Assembly: GCF_044803115.1 (NCBI RefSeq)
Contig: NZ_CP085224.1
Location: forward strand, 620,001 to 684,000
DNA: 64,000 bases
From: Caenispirillum salinarum_A
GTDB taxonomy: Bacteria; Pseudomonadota; Alphaproteobacteria; Rhodospirillales; Rhodospirillaceae
Direction of reading: 5' to 3'
Shown: positions 8,462 through 17,730 of the stretch, in pieces
How positions within the stretch are numbered: the first letter of the stretch is position 1
Layout: every line of letters begins with the position of its first letter
The notes under the pieces: generated by a model
Told to the model about the DNA's origin: nothing
Databases searched by the model: none
What the model saw: the letters and a program-made list of their open reading frames with translations, nothing else
Program-made: the position numbers and the translations under genes

Positions 8462-9871
8462 TTGCTTTTGAAGCGCCAATTCGGGGAGGAGCATCCCTAT
8501 TGGTCGGCTGGTCCGTTCAAGATCCGCCTGCCGTTCATTCACTACCGCTGGGAGACGGCGGAAACCGTTCAGGCCCTGGTGCTGTTCGTGGTCGCCATGG
8601 GCATGATCCCGCTGCTCAAGCAGTACCTGGGCCTGCCGCATGACGTCGCGCTTGCGTTCGTCGCCATCTGCGGCATCGGCTTCATGCTGCCGAACCTGCT
8701 GGGCGTGCCGTTCGTGCCCGGCTGGATTACGCCGGCCATTCCCGTCGTGCTGCTGTTCGTCGGCCAGTTCGAGCCCGGACCCGAGGCCATCAAGGCCCTT
8801 GTGGCCCTGCAGGCCGTGGTGGCGTTCATCTTCCTGTTCATGGCGGTGACCCGCCTGGGCAGCAAGCTGGTCAACGTCATTCCGAACTCCATCAAGGGCG
8901 GCATTCTGCTGGGCGCGGGCATCGCGGCCATCACCGGCGAAATCCAGGAAGGCGGGCGCCTATACAACACGCCCATCTCGCTGGCCGTCGGCTGCTTCGC
9001 CACCGCCTTCATCCTGTTCTCGCTGAGCTTCCGCCACTGGTCGGAAACCCACCGCTGGGCCAAGATCCTGTCCAGCTACGGCATGGTCCCGGGCATGATC
9101 GCCGCCATGCTGATCGGCTGGGGCATTTCCGAATACCCGCTGCCGGACATCCAACTGGGCGTCGCGGTGCCGGCCTTCGGCAGCGTGCTGGACTACACCG
9201 TCTTCGGTGTCGGCCTGCCCAGCTGGGACCTGCTGCTTCTGGCGGTTCCGACGGCGATCATCGCCTACATCATCGCCTTCGGCGACATCATCGTCGGCCA
9301 GACGCTCATCAAGCGCGTCGACCACCTGCGCCCCGACGAGAAGATCGAGGTGGACGTCGACCGCGCACACCTGGTGACCGGCATCCGCAACGTCATGCAC
9401 GCCCTGGTCGCGCCCTACCCGGGGCTTGCCGGCCCGCTGTTCACCGGCGCCATGGCGACGATTGCCGAGCGCTACCGCCAGGGCCGTTCGGCCATGGACA
9501 CCATCTACTCGGGCGCCGGCGTGTTCTGGATCGTGGGCTTCATCGCCCTGTTCCTGCTGCCGCTGGTCAGCCTGTTCCAGCCGGTGCTGCCCATCGCCCT
9601 GTCGATCACGCTGATCATCACGGGCTACCTGTGCATCGCCGTCGGCGTGGAGCAGGTGGACAGCGCGACGTCGATGGGTGTCGCCGGCACCATGGGCGTG
9701 GTGCTCGCCGTCCACGGCGCCGCCTGGGGCCTGGGTATCGGCCTGGTGCTGTGGTTCCTGCTGGAAAAGCGCGCCAAGGGCGTCAAGGACGAGGAAGAGA
9801 TCCACGTCCTGGAAGATGCCCCGGTGGACCCCGAGCACGAGGCCCCGGTCGCCAAGCCGGCCGCCGAGTAG
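8462..9871 (+). CDS. Multi-spanning permease, SLC23/NCS2-like (xanthine/uracil permease superfamily)
   Basis: A 469-residue inner-membrane protein with about 12-14 hydrophobic segments. The conserved stretches NSIKGGILLGAGIAA, AFGDIIVGQTLIKRVD and LFTGAMATIAERY resemble nucleobase/anion transporters of the SLC23-SLC26 (UraA/SulP) fold, but the substrate cannot be told. The start is a TTG at 8462, supported by AAGGAAGGGG (8444-8453) eight bases upstream; no ATG is available nearby. The C-terminal tail is charged (KGVKDEEEIHVLED). It stands alone, with 141 bases to ppc. Not recognised to subfamily level. Confidence 0.6.
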   Translation: MLLKRQFGEEHPYWSAGPFKIRLPFIHYRWETAETVQALVLFVVAMGMIPLLKQYLGLPHDVALAFVAICGIGFMLPNLLGVPFVPGWITPAIPVVLLFVGQFEPGPEAIKALVALQAVVAFIFLFMAVTRLGSKLVNVIPNSIKGGILLGAGIAAITGEIQEGGRLYNTPISLAVGCFATAFILFSLSFRHWSETHRWAKILSSYGMVPGMIAAMLIGWGISEYPLPDIQLGVAVPAFGSVLDYTVFGVGLPSWDLLLLAVPTAIIAYIIAFGDIIVGQTLIKRVDHLRPDEKIEVDVDRAHLVTGIRNVMHALVAPYPGLAGPLFTGAMATIAERYRQGRSAMDTIYSGAGVFWIVGFIALFLLPLVSLFQPVLPIALSITLIITGYLCIAVGVEQVDSATSMGVAGTMGVVLAVHGAAWGLGIGLVLWFLLEKRAKGVKDEEEIHVLEDAPVDPEHEAPVAKPAAE

Positions 9872-10012
9872 GGGCCGCGCAAGGCTGACATGACGGTCTG
9901 ACGTCGGGCCGGCGCGTCCTTCCCGGGGATGTGCCGGCCCGATTGTATTTTGACTTGGACTCGTTCGCCCCACACACTCCTCCATCCAGACGCAAGGAGG
10001 GGAGGAGGTTTG

Positions 10013-12748
10013 ATGTCGTTCGCCAGCGGCCTGCACGTGGACTTTGAAAAAATCCAGCGGGATTACGCCTTCCTGATCGACTGCTTCCGAGAGGTTCTGG
10101 TCGAATCGGGCGATGCCCCCGCGGCGCGCCTCCTGGACCCCGCCACGGCCGGCGACGCCGCGCAGGATGCCGACCCGGAACGGGTGATCCAGGCGGCGTC
10201 GGTCGCCTTCCAGCTTCTGCGCATGGTGGAAGAGAACGCCAACGCCCAGAGCCGCCGCGTTCTGCAGCAGGAGGGACGCCTGCAAGAGGATTCGGGGTCG
10301 TGGGAGCAGACCCTGCGCGGCCTCGGCGCCCGCGGACTCGATGCCGCCGCCGTGGCCGACGCCGTCGACGCCGCGCGGGTCGAGGCCGTGCTGACCGCCC
10401 ATCCCACCGAAGCCAAGCGCCAGACGGTGCTTGAGCACCACCGCGCTCTCTACCTGCTGCTGGTCGGGCGCGAGAACACCATGTACACCGACCAGGAGCG
10501 CGAGGCCCTGCGCGACCGCATCAAGGCGTCGCTGGAGTCGCTGTGGCGCACCGGTGAAATCTTCCTGGAAAAGCCGGACCTCGAGTCCGAGCGCCGCCAC
10601 GTCCTGCACTTCCTGCGTCACGTCTTCCCCGAGGTCCTGCCGCACCTGCGCGCCCGCCTGCATCAGGCGTGGCAGGCCGAAGGTCTCGACGCCGCCGTCC
10701 TGGCCGAGCGCCGTCCGTGGCCGCGGGTGCGGTTCGGCTCGTGGGTGGGCGGCGACCGCGACGGACATCCTTTCGTCACCGCCGAGTTCACCGCCGAGAC
10801 GCTGGCGAAGCTGCGCGCCGGCGCCCTGGACCTTCTGCGTGAGAAGCTGCGCGCGGTGGCGGTTCGGCTCAGCCTGTCCGACCGTCTCCAGCCCCCGCCG
10901 GCGGCGCTGACAGCCATGGTGGAGCGCACGGCCGCCCTGCTGGGCCCCGCCGGAGCGCGGGCAGTGGCGCGCAATCCCGGCGAGACGTGGCGGCAGGCGC
11001 TGAACCTGATGCTGGCCCGCCTGCCCGACGGCGACGGCCCCGCCCCCTATGCCGGGGCGGACGAACTGGCCGCCGACCTGGCGGTGGTGGAGGAGGCGTT
11101 GCGGGCGGTGGGCGCCCACCGGCTGGCCGACGACGCGCTGCTGCCGCTGCGCGACCTGGTGGAGACCTTCGGCTTCCATCTGGCGCGGCTGGACATCCGC
11201 CAGAACAGCCGCTTCCACGAACTCGGCTTCAGCCAGCTCATGACCCGCGCCGGCCTCGACGGCGAGGCGTTCCTGGCCGCCGACGAGGCCGGGCGCCGCG
11301 CGGTGCTGGATGCGGAACTGCAAAGCCCGCGCCCCTTCACGCGCGGTGGAACCCGGGGCGTCGGGCCCGAGGCCGACGCCGTGGTGGCCTGTCACCGCGT
11401 GCTGGCCAAGGAGATCGCCGCCCACGGCGCCGGCGGCCTTGGCGCGCTGATCGTCAGCATGACGCGCTCGGTCTCGGACCTGTTGGTGGTCTATCTTTTC
11501 GCGCGCGAGGCGGGCCTGCTGGAGGAAACCGACGAGGGCGCCGTCTGTCCGCTGAACGTGGTGCCGCTGTTCGAGACCATCGACGACCTGGAGCGCAGCG
11601 CCGCCATCCTGGACGACTACCTGAGCCATCCCATGGTCAGGCGCTCGCTGCGGGCGCAGGCGGATGCGTGGGGGCTGGACGGTCCGCTGCAGCAGGTGAT
11701 GGTGGGATACAGCGATTCCAACAAGGACGGCGGCATCTGGGCCAGCCGCTGGGGGCTGTACCGCGCGCAGGAGGCCCTGGCAGAGGTGGGCCGCAAGCAC
11801 GGCGTGCGCATCCGCTTCTTCCACGGACGCGGCGGCAGCATCAGCCGCGGCGCCGGGCCGACGCACCGCTTCCTCAAGGCGCTGCCGCCGCACGCGCTCA
11901 ACGGCGACCTGCGCCTGACGGAACAGGGCGAGGTGATTTCGCAGAAATACGCCAACCGCATCACCGCCGTGCATAACCTGGAGCTTCTGTGCGCCGGCAC
12001 CGTACGCTCCACCGCCGCCGCCCGGCCCGACGCCGGCACCCACCCGCTGGCGCAGGTGATGGACGCGGTGTCGGAAGCCAGCCGCGCCGTCTACGCCGAG
12101 CTTCTGCAGCAGGACGGTTTCATGGCCTTCTTCAGCGGCGCCACGCCCATCGACGCCATCGAGGCCGCCCGTATCGGCTCGCGCCCCGTCCGCCGCACGG
12201 GGCAGCGCACCGTGGCCGACCTGCGCGCCATTCCCTGGGTGTTCTCGTGGAGCCAGTCGCGCTTCTATCTGTCGGGCTGGTATGGCGTGGGCAGCGCCCT
12301 CGCCCGGCTCAAGGCCCTGGCACCAGAGGATCACGCGCGGCTGGCGGCGGCGGTGTTCGAGTGGGCGCCGCTGCACTACGTCATCAGTTCCGTCGCCACC
12401 AGCCTGGCCACCACCGATGTGGACATCATGCGCCGCTATGCCGGCCTGGTGGAGGACGCGGGCGTACGCGACCGGTTCATGGCCCTGATCGAGGAGGAGC
12501 ACGCCCGGACCAGCGATGCCCTGCGCGAGATCTACGGCGGCCCGCTGTCGGAGACCCGGCCGCGCATTCACCAGACGCTGGAACTGCGGCGCCCGGCGCT
12601 GGCGCAACTGCACGACCGGCAGGTGGACCTGCTGGGCCGCTGGCGCCGGGCCCGCGCCGAGCAGGACACGGAAACGGCGGCGGTGCTGGAAGGCCGCCTG
12701 CTGCTGACGGTCAACGCCATCGCCGCCGGCCTGGGGGCGACGGGCTGA
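10013..12748 (+). CDS. ppc: Phosphoenolpyruvate carboxylase
   Basis: A 911-residue enzyme that carboxylates phosphoenolpyruvate to oxaloacetate, refilling the TCA cycle. The catalytic motif TAHPTEAKRQT is near residue 129, the bicarbonate/PEP site VMVGYSDSNKDGG near 563, and the mobile loop FHGRGGSISRGAGPTHRF near 603. Length is normal. The C-terminus ends GLGATG rather than the usual RNTG-type end, a small deviation from the allosteric C-terminus. The start is the ATG at 10013, behind a very strong purine-rich site (GGAGGGGAGGAGG, 9996-10008). It appears to be a single-gene unit. Confidence 0.97.
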   Translation: MSFASGLHVDFEKIQRDYAFLIDCFREVLVESGDAPAARLLDPATAGDAAQDADPERVIQAASVAFQLLRMVEENANAQSRRVLQQEGRLQEDSGSWEQTLRGLGARGLDAAAVADAVDAARVEAVLTAHPTEAKRQTVLEHHRALYLLLVGRENTMYTDQEREALRDRIKASLESLWRTGEIFLEKPDLESERRHVLHFLRHVFPEVLPHLRARLHQAWQAEGLDAAVLAERRPWPRVRFGSWVGGDRDGHPFVTAEFTAETLAKLRAGALDLLREKLRAVAVRLSLSDRLQPPPAALTAMVERTAALLGPAGARAVARNPGETWRQALNLMLARLPDGDGPAPYAGADELAADLAVVEEALRAVGAHRLADDALLPLRDLVETFGFHLARLDIRQNSRFHELGFSQLMTRAGLDGEAFLAADEAGRRAVLDAELQSPRPFTRGGTRGVGPEADAVVACHRVLAKEIAAHGAGGLGALIVSMTRSVSDLLVVYLFAREAGLLEETDEGAVCPLNVVPLFETIDDLERSAAILDDYLSHPMVRRSLRAQADAWGLDGPLQQVMVGYSDSNKDGGIWASRWGLYRAQEALAEVGRKHGVRIRFFHGRGGSISRGAGPTHRFLKALPPHALNGDLRLTEQGEVISQKYANRITAVHNLELLCAGTVRSTAAARPDAGTHPLAQVMDAVSEASRAVYAELLQQDGFMAFFSGATPIDAIEAARIGSRPVRRTGQRTVADLRAIPWVFSWSQSRFYLSGWYGVGSALARLKALAPEDHARLAAAVFEWAPLHYVISSVATSLATTDVDIMRRYAGLVEDAGVRDRFMALIEEEHARTSDALREIYGGPLSETRPRIHQTLELRRPALAQLHDRQVDLLGRWRRARAEQDTETAAVLEGRLLLTVNAIAAGLGATG

Positions 12749-12834
12749 CGCCGGGCGCTCGGCCGACGGCGCAACGGCCGGGCCGCCTCTTCTGTTGAAG
12801 GGCTATCGTCCGTCCGTCCGCCGAAGGCGTCCGC

Positions 12835-14271
12835 ATGAGCCTCCTCCGCTCCCTTGCCGCAGCCACCCGGTCGTCGCCTCTCGGCAGCTGGATGGGGCCG
12901 GCGGGACTGGTGGTGGCGGTGGTCGCCTTCCTGGCCTATGCCCCGACCGGGCGCGCGCCGATCCTGTGGACGGCCTGCGGCGGACTGGCCGTCTATCTGG
13001 CGAGCCAGGTTCCGGTTCTGCCGGCCAAGGGGCGGGTGTTTCTGGGCCTCGCGGCGATCACCGGCGCGGCGGCCTGGGTGCTGGAGGTTCCCTCCGACGC
13101 CCTGCGCGAGGGCCTGTACCGCGCCGTCTTCATCGCCAGCCTGTTCACCATGTTCGGCTATCTGCGCGACCCGGCGGAGGCCAGCCCGCGCATGCAGGCG
13201 GCCGGGCGATACCTGGCGGCGCGACGCCCGGGACGGCGCTATGCCGCCATGACCTTCGGCGGCCATTTGATGGCGCTGGCGCTGGGCATCGGGGTCGTCC
13301 ACCTGCTGGGGACCATGGTCACCCGCGCCACGGCCGATACAGACAACCCCCACATCCGCCTGCGCCGCCGCCGCATGCTGTCGGCGGTGGCGCGGGCCTT
13401 CATCGTGATCCTGGCGTGGTCGCCGGCCAGCCTGGCCGTCGCCGTGGTGCTGTCGGACCTGCCCGAAACGTCGTGGGGTGCGGTCGCCCCCTGGTGTGCC
13501 GGTTATGCGCTGATGATGCTGCTCGCCGGCTGGGCGCTGGACCGCTTCGTCAAGGCCCCCGACGGCCGCGTCCCGCCGCCGCCGGAAAGCGACGCCGGCG
13601 CGCGGGTGCTGCTGCCGGTGTTGGGGCTGGTGGCGCTGGTGTTCGGGTTGGGAGCGGCGTGGAGCAGCCTGCTCGGCGTGCGGCTGGTGATCGGCGTGAT
13701 GACGGCGGCGCCTTTGGTCGGCATGGGCTGGGTGATGCTCCAGTGCCTGCGGGACGGCGCCGGGCGGGGCGCGGCCGTAGGGCGCTTCGCCCGCCGGGTG
13801 GAGCGCCATGTCACGGACGAACTGCCGTCGCACCGGCTGGAGGTCGCCGTGCTGTCCTCGGCCGTGTTCGCGGGCTCGGTCGCCGTGGCGCTGGTGCCGA
13901 CCGAGGCGCTGTCGTCCCTGTGGGCCGCCGTGCCGCTGCCGGGCTGGGCGCTGCTGTCCGTGCTGGCGGTGCTGGTGGTGGCGCTGGCGCAGGTGGGGCT
14001 GCATCCGGTCCTTCTGGTCACCGCCGTTTCGGGCGCGCTGCCGGCGCCGGGCGACCTGGGCGTGCCTGCGGCGGCGGTCGCGGTGGCGCTGACGGCGGCC
14101 TGGGCGCTCTCGGCGGCGTCGTCTCCCTATGCCGCCGTGACGCTGCTCATGGGCCGCATCGGGGGCGAGACGGCGGCGACCGTTGGACGGCGCTGGAACG
14201 GGCCGTGGACGCTGGCCTGCCTGGCGATCCTGGCGGTTTGGCTGCTGGTGCTGACCCAGTCGGGCGCTTAA
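12835..14271 (+). CDS. Integral membrane protein of unknown function
   Basis: A 478-residue protein with about 11-12 hydrophobic segments and a cytoplasmic basic patch (HIRLRRRRMLSAV) in the middle. The arrangement, two membrane halves and a WSPASLAVAVVLSDLP segment after the basic patch, recalls anion or dicarboxylate permeases of the DASS/ArsB-like fold, but no diagnostic motif is visible. The ATG lies 86 bases after ppc. Function not recognised. Confidence 0.55.
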   Translation: MSLLRSLAAATRSSPLGSWMGPAGLVVAVVAFLAYAPTGRAPILWTACGGLAVYLASQVPVLPAKGRVFLGLAAITGAAAWVLEVPSDALREGLYRAVFIASLFTMFGYLRDPAEASPRMQAAGRYLAARRPGRRYAAMTFGGHLMALALGIGVVHLLGTMVTRATADTDNPHIRLRRRRMLSAVARAFIVILAWSPASLAVAVVLSDLPETSWGAVAPWCAGYALMMLLAGWALDRFVKAPDGRVPPPPESDAGARVLLPVLGLVALVFGLGAAWSSLLGVRLVIGVMTAAPLVGMGWVMLQCLRDGAGRGAAVGRFARRVERHVTDELPSHRLEVAVLSSAVFAGSVAVALVPTEALSSLWAAVPLPGWALLSVLAVLVVALAQVGLHPVLLVTAVSGALPAPGDLGVPAAAVAVALTAAWALSAASSPYAAVTLLMGRIGGETAATVGRRWNGPWTLACLAILAVWLLVLTQSGA

Positions 14272-14347
14272 GGCGTGCGTCCGCAACACGGCGGGCCGCC
14301 TGGCCGTAGTCTTTCCATCGACCCCACCGGAAACGCGAGGTGACGCC

Positions 14348-14524
14348 ATGGATGACGACGTGCTGCGGGCGGCCCTGGACGCCATCGCCGAAAAGCGCGC
14401 AAGCGACGTGCACCCGGCCGTCCTCAAGGAATTGCAGGATGCCGGCCTCGCTCATCCCGAGCAGGAGCCCGCCACCCTGACCGACGCCGGCGAGGAGAAG
14501 CGGCGTCAACTGGGCGGCGGTTGA
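14348..14524 (+). CDS. Small acidic hypothetical protein (58 aa)
   Basis: A 58-residue, highly charged, helix-forming peptide (DDDVLRAALDAIAEKRA at the start, EEKRRQLGGG at the end) with no membrane segment. GAGGTGA lies 6-12 bases before the ATG. The space between the upstream membrane protein and the downstream porin fits this gene and its ribosome site. Function unknown. Confidence 0.55.
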   Translation: MDDDVLRAALDAIAEKRASDVHPAVLKELQDAGLAHPEQEPATLTDAGEEKRRQLGGG

Positions 14525-14616
14525 TCGGGGCTGTGTGCAGGCGCGGGCGCAACGCCCAGGCGGTGTCGGCTGTTGATCAAGCGTTTGCCGAAGCTGCCGG
14601 AAAGGGTTGCGCCGCC

Positions 14617-15468
14617 ATGCCCAAGACGTCCCCGTTCAAGACCGCCCTGCTGACGCTGTCCGCCGCCGCGCTCATGGCGGGCGCCGGAGCCGCCCCGGCA
14701 CAGGCGCAGGGCGGTGACGGGGAGTCCGAAATGCCAGCGGACTCGGCGCCGGACGTCACCGCGCGCGTGGTGCTTGGCGGTGTCTGGGCGCCGGATTATA
14801 TGGGCTCCGACGATCACGAGTTTCAGCCGTACCCGGAGGCCGACGTGTCCTACGGCGAGTACTATGCCAAGCTGCGCGGCTCGCGGCTGCGGCTGAACGT
14901 GGTGGATGATCCCAACTGGCACGCCGGACCGTTCGTCGCCTACACGCCCGACCGCAACGACGTCGAGGACGATCGCGTGGAGCGGCTGCCCGGCATCGAT
15001 CCGGCGCTGGAGGTGGGCGGCTTCGTCGAATACGAGCACAGCGTCAAGCCCGAGGACCCGCGGTATGCCGAGCGCGTGCGGCTGATGGTGCGCCAGGACG
15101 TCACCGACGCCCACGGCGGTTGGCTGGCATCGCTGCGCGGAACCATCCAGCGCCCCCTGTTCCGCCCGACCATCGCGGCCCTGTCGGCGGGCGTGACCTA
15201 CGCCAGCGACGACTACATGGACACCTACTTCGGCGTCTCGCCCGCCGGCGCGGCGCAGAGTGGGCTGTCCGCGTACGAGGCGGACGGCGGGGTGCGGGAC
15301 GTCAACGTGTCATTGGCGGTCAACCAGTTCCTGTCCCGCACCTGGAGCGTCAGCGGCCGCGTCACCTATATGCGCCTGCTGGGCGACGCGGCCGACAGCC
15401 CGGTGGTCGACGATGCGGGCTCCGCCGATCAACTGGTGCTCATGCTGGGCGTGGGCTACCGGTTCTGA
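14617..15468 (+). CDS. MipA/OmpV family outer-membrane protein
   Basis: A 283-residue secreted beta-barrel protein. The signal peptide ends AGAAPAQAQ and the mature part opens with LGGVWAPDYMGSDDHEFQPYP, the hallmark of the MipA/OmpV family. Alternating beta strands follow, with a terminal aromatic residue (LGVGYRF) as the outer-membrane assembly signal. Family members are scaffold or porin-like proteins. The start at 14617 gives the signal peptide; a longer in-frame start at 14521 would put about 32 basic residues in front of it and is less likely. Confidence 0.85.
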   Translation: MPKTSPFKTALLTLSAAALMAGAGAAPAQAQGGDGESEMPADSAPDVTARVVLGGVWAPDYMGSDDHEFQPYPEADVSYGEYYAKLRGSRLRLNVVDDPNWHAGPFVAYTPDRNDVEDDRVERLPGIDPALEVGGFVEYEHSVKPEDPRYAERVRLMVRQDVTDAHGGWLASLRGTIQRPLFRPTIAALSAGVTYASDDYMDTYFGVSPAGAAQSGLSAYEADGGVRDVNVSLAVNQFLSRTWSVSGRVTYMRLLGDAADSPVVDDAGSADQLVLMLGVGYRF

Positions 15469-15475
15469 GCGGCGC

Positions 15476-15931
15476 CTATTCCAGCAGGATCTTGACGTTC
15501 TCCAGATAGGTGCTGGTGGCGGCCCGCGCACCGGCGTCCACGCGCCGGTCGGGATCGACCGGCATGGTGGCGAGGATGTCGTCGTAGCAGCCGATCAGGT
15601 ATTCCCAGTCTTCGGCCGACCAGATGTCTTCCTCGGCGGCCGAGACGAACTGCCCGGCCGTCTGGGCCATCAGGTTGTCGTAGACGGCAACTTCGTCCGG
15701 CGTGGTGAGCCCTTCCTCGCGGAGCGTGTCCAGCAGGACGTAGTTGGCCGGATAGACGCGGCTGAGGAAGCGGTCCTCGTCCTCGTCGTTGAAATAGTCG
15801 ATGAGGGCGTTTCCGGCGATGGCGCCGGAGCACTTGGCGGCGCGCACGACATCGGCGTTCAGGGTCTGCGCCTGGGCGCCGGCAGCCGAGCCCGCGACAA
15901 GCGCCGCGACGGCGACGATCAGTTTCTTCAT
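15476..15931 (-). CDS. Secreted protein of unknown function
   Basis: A 151-residue protein with a clear signal peptide (MKKLIVAVAALVAGSAAGAQ). The mature part is acidic and mostly helical, with two cysteines (KCSG and IGCYDD) that could form a disulfide. It is convergent with the MipA/OmpV gene, 7 bases away. It is probably the last gene of a three-gene minus-strand unit with the GRAM-like protein and the small membrane protein (gaps of 47 and 27 bases). Family not recognised. Confidence 0.7.
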   Translation of the reverse strand: MKKLIVAVAALVAGSAAGAQAQTLNADVVRAAKCSGAIAGNALIDYFNDEDEDRFLSRVYPANYVLLDTLREEGLTTPDEVAVYDNLMAQTAGQFVSAAEEDIWSAEDWEYLIGCYDDILATMPVDPDRRVDAGARAATSTYLENVKILLE

Positions 15932-15978
15932 GAGATCATTCCTTTGGGCGCCGCGCCTGTGTGGCGGCGGGATCGTGG

Positions 15979-16326
15979 TCAGGCGGCGGCCGGCACATCG
16001 GCGGGCAGGGCCTGCTTGATCGCGGCGGCCCATGCCTTGCGGCCGAAGACCGTGAAGCGGACGGTCGTGCCGTCGGTCGTCTCGACCGCCACGGCATTGG
16101 GCACGAGCGGCACCAATCCGAAAATCCTGGTCCACGAAGGCCGGGCCGAGCGGATGTCGGCGAGTTCCAACACGGTCGTACCGCCCTGGACGTTGATCGT
16201 ATGCGCCTCGAACACCAGGCGCTGCGTGGTCAGGAAGAGCTTCCCGCCCACGGCCTCGATGTTCTTCTGCTGATTGGCGCGGCTTTCCTTGACGAGCGTC
16301 TCGCCATCGCGAAGTTCGGTTTTCAT
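15979..16326 (-). CDS. GRAM/PH-like domain protein
   Basis: A 115-residue soluble protein. The pattern AVGGKLFLTTQRLVFEAHTINVQGGTTVLEL is the classic bacterial GRAM/PH-like start (G.L.LT..RL.F). A hydrophobic strand containing GLVPLVPNAVAVETTDG and a C-terminal helix (GRKAWAAAIKQAL) complete a compact PH fold. Such proteins are thought to bind membranes or partner proteins; the specific role is unknown. Second gene of the small operon. Confidence 0.7.
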   Translation of the reverse strand: MKTELRDGETLVKESRANQQKNIEAVGGKLFLTTQRLVFEAHTINVQGGTTVLELADIRSARPSWTRIFGLVPLVPNAVAVETTDGTTVRFTVFGRKAWAAAIKQALPADVPAAA

Positions 16327-16353
16327 CCCGGCCCCCCTTTTCGCGGCAGGCCG

Positions 16354-16515
16354 TCAGGCCGGCAGCCGCTTGTTGACCATGATGAAGCCGATTCCCGACA
16401 GGATTGCCGTGACGGCGCCGATCAGCGCAGCAATGCCGATGTCACCGAACATCATGCCCCCCATCAGGACGCCGATGCAGCCGAGAATGATCAGCGCAAT
16501 ACCAATACCCTTCAT
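16354..16515 (-). CDS. Small two-helix membrane protein (53 aa)
   Basis: A 53-residue protein made almost wholly of two hydrophobic helices (IGIALIILGCIGVLMG and IAALIGAVTAILSGIGFIMV) joined by MMFGDI, ending in a short basic tail. It opens the unit with the GRAM-like and secreted proteins. An inverted repeat CCTGCA-N5-TGCAGG (16538-16554) lies 23 bases upstream of its start and may be an operator. Function unknown. Confidence 0.6.
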   Translation of the reverse strand: MKGIGIALIILGCIGVLMGGMMFGDIGIAALIGAVTAILSGIGFIMVNKRLPA

Positions 16516-16645
16516 GGTCTTCCCCCATTGCTGTATTCCTGCACGACATGCAGGGTCTTTTGCTTCTACCTGTCCCTGAACAGTGTTTCAATGCGAAACC
16601 GTATGTTCCTGCAAAGGAGAGGGGGTATTTCAGCCCTGGGGTGAT

Positions 16646-16678
16646 GTGCGCGCCGTGGTCTTCGCGCACGGCGCGCAC
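16646..16678 (-). terminator. Strong hairpin after the fumarylacetoacetase gene
   Basis: Perfect 12-bp inverted repeat, GTGCGCGCCGTG (16646-16657) and CACGGCGCGCAC (16667-16678), with a 9-base loop. It lies 13 bases beyond the stop codon at 16692. There is no T-run, so it may be a stability element or pausing hairpin rather than an intrinsic terminator. Confidence 0.55.
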
Positions 16679-16691
16679 GTCCTTGCCGTCC

Positions 16692-17708
16692 TCACGCTCC
16701 CTGATACTTCACGACCTGCTGGTCGATGGCGCCGAAGATGGAGGCGCCGGCCTCGTCCAGCATCTCGATGCGGATGCGGTCTCCGAAGCGCATGAAGGAT
16801 GTGGTCGGCTTGCCGTCGCGGATGGTCTCGATCATGCGGACTTCCGCGATGCAGGAATAGCCGACGCCGCCCTCGGCAATGCTCGTCCCGTGCTCGGTCC
16901 CCTGCTTGTTGGACACCGTGCCCGAACCGACGATGGCGCCGGCCCCCAATGGCCGGGTCCTGGCAGCATGGGCGACAAGGCGCGGGAAGTTGAAGGTCAT
17001 GTCCGTGCCGGCGTCGGGCTTGCCGAAGGGCTCGCCGTTCAAATGAGACATCAGCGGCCGATGGGCCTTGCCGTCGTGCCAGGCGTCGCCCAGTTCGTCG
17101 GGCGTCACGGCGACCGGCGAGAAGGCGCTGGACGGCTTGGACTGGAAAAAGCCGAAGCCCTTCGCCAACTCGCCGGGAATGAGCCCGCGCAAGGACACGT
17201 CGTTGACCAGCATCAGCAGGCGGATGGCGCCGGCGGCCTGTTCGGGTGATGCGCCCATGGGCACGTCGCCGGTGACGACGGCCACCTCGCCCTCGAAGTC
17301 GATGCCCCAGGCTTCATCGGCCATGGCGATGTCCTCGCGCGGGCCGAGGAAGGCGTCGGACCCGCCCTGGTACATGAGCGGGTCCTCCCAGAAGCTGTCG
17401 GGCATCTCGGCCCCGCGCGCCTTGCGCACCAGTTCCACATGGTTGACGTAGGCCGACCCATCGGCCCACTGGTAGGCGCGCGGCAGGGGGCTTTCGCACA
17501 TCGTTTCATCGAAGGGCTCCGCGCCCACGGCGGTGCCGGCGTTCAGATCGTCAAACGCCTGCTGGAGACGGGGCGCGAGGGTGTCCCAGTCATCCAATGC
17601 AGTCTGCATGGTAGTGGCGATGTCGGGCACCGCGACGCAGGTTGTCAGGTCGCGCGAGACGACGACGAGCCGGCCGTCGCGGCCGTGCTTGAGGCTGGCG
17701 AGTTTCAT
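16692..17708 (-). CDS. fahA: Fumarylacetoacetate hydrolase family protein (fumarylacetoacetase)
   Basis: A 338-residue FAH-fold enzyme that would split fumarylacetoacetate into fumarate and acetoacetate, the last step of tyrosine/homogentisate breakdown. FAH-fold features are the metal-site acidic residues in WGIDFEGEVAVVTGDVP, the conserved NDVSLRGLIP and GSGTVSNKQGTEHGTS. It follows hmgA by 22 bases on the same strand, which fixes the pathway. No maleylacetoacetate isomerase is seen beside it. Confidence 0.88.
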   Translation of the reverse strand: MKLASLKHGRDGRLVVVSRDLTTCVAVPDIATTMQTALDDWDTLAPRLQQAFDDLNAGTAVGAEPFDETMCESPLPRAYQWADGSAYVNHVELVRKARGAEMPDSFWEDPLMYQGGSDAFLGPREDIAMADEAWGIDFEGEVAVVTGDVPMGASPEQAAGAIRLLMLVNDVSLRGLIPGELAKGFGFFQSKPSSAFSPVAVTPDELGDAWHDGKAHRPLMSHLNGEPFGKPDAGTDMTFNFPRLVAHAARTRPLGAGAIVGSGTVSNKQGTEHGTSIAEGGVGYSCIAEVRMIETIRDGKPTTSFMRFGDRIRIEMLDEAGASIFGAIDQQVVKYQGA

Positions 17709-17730
17709 GGTGTCTCCGTTGGTCTCGGGG

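Noticed and set aside
16585..16599. GTTTC-AATGC-GAAAC dyad as an extracytoplasmic sigma (EcfG) promoter
   Set aside because: GGAAC and CGTT elements are not at the required 16-18 base spacing.
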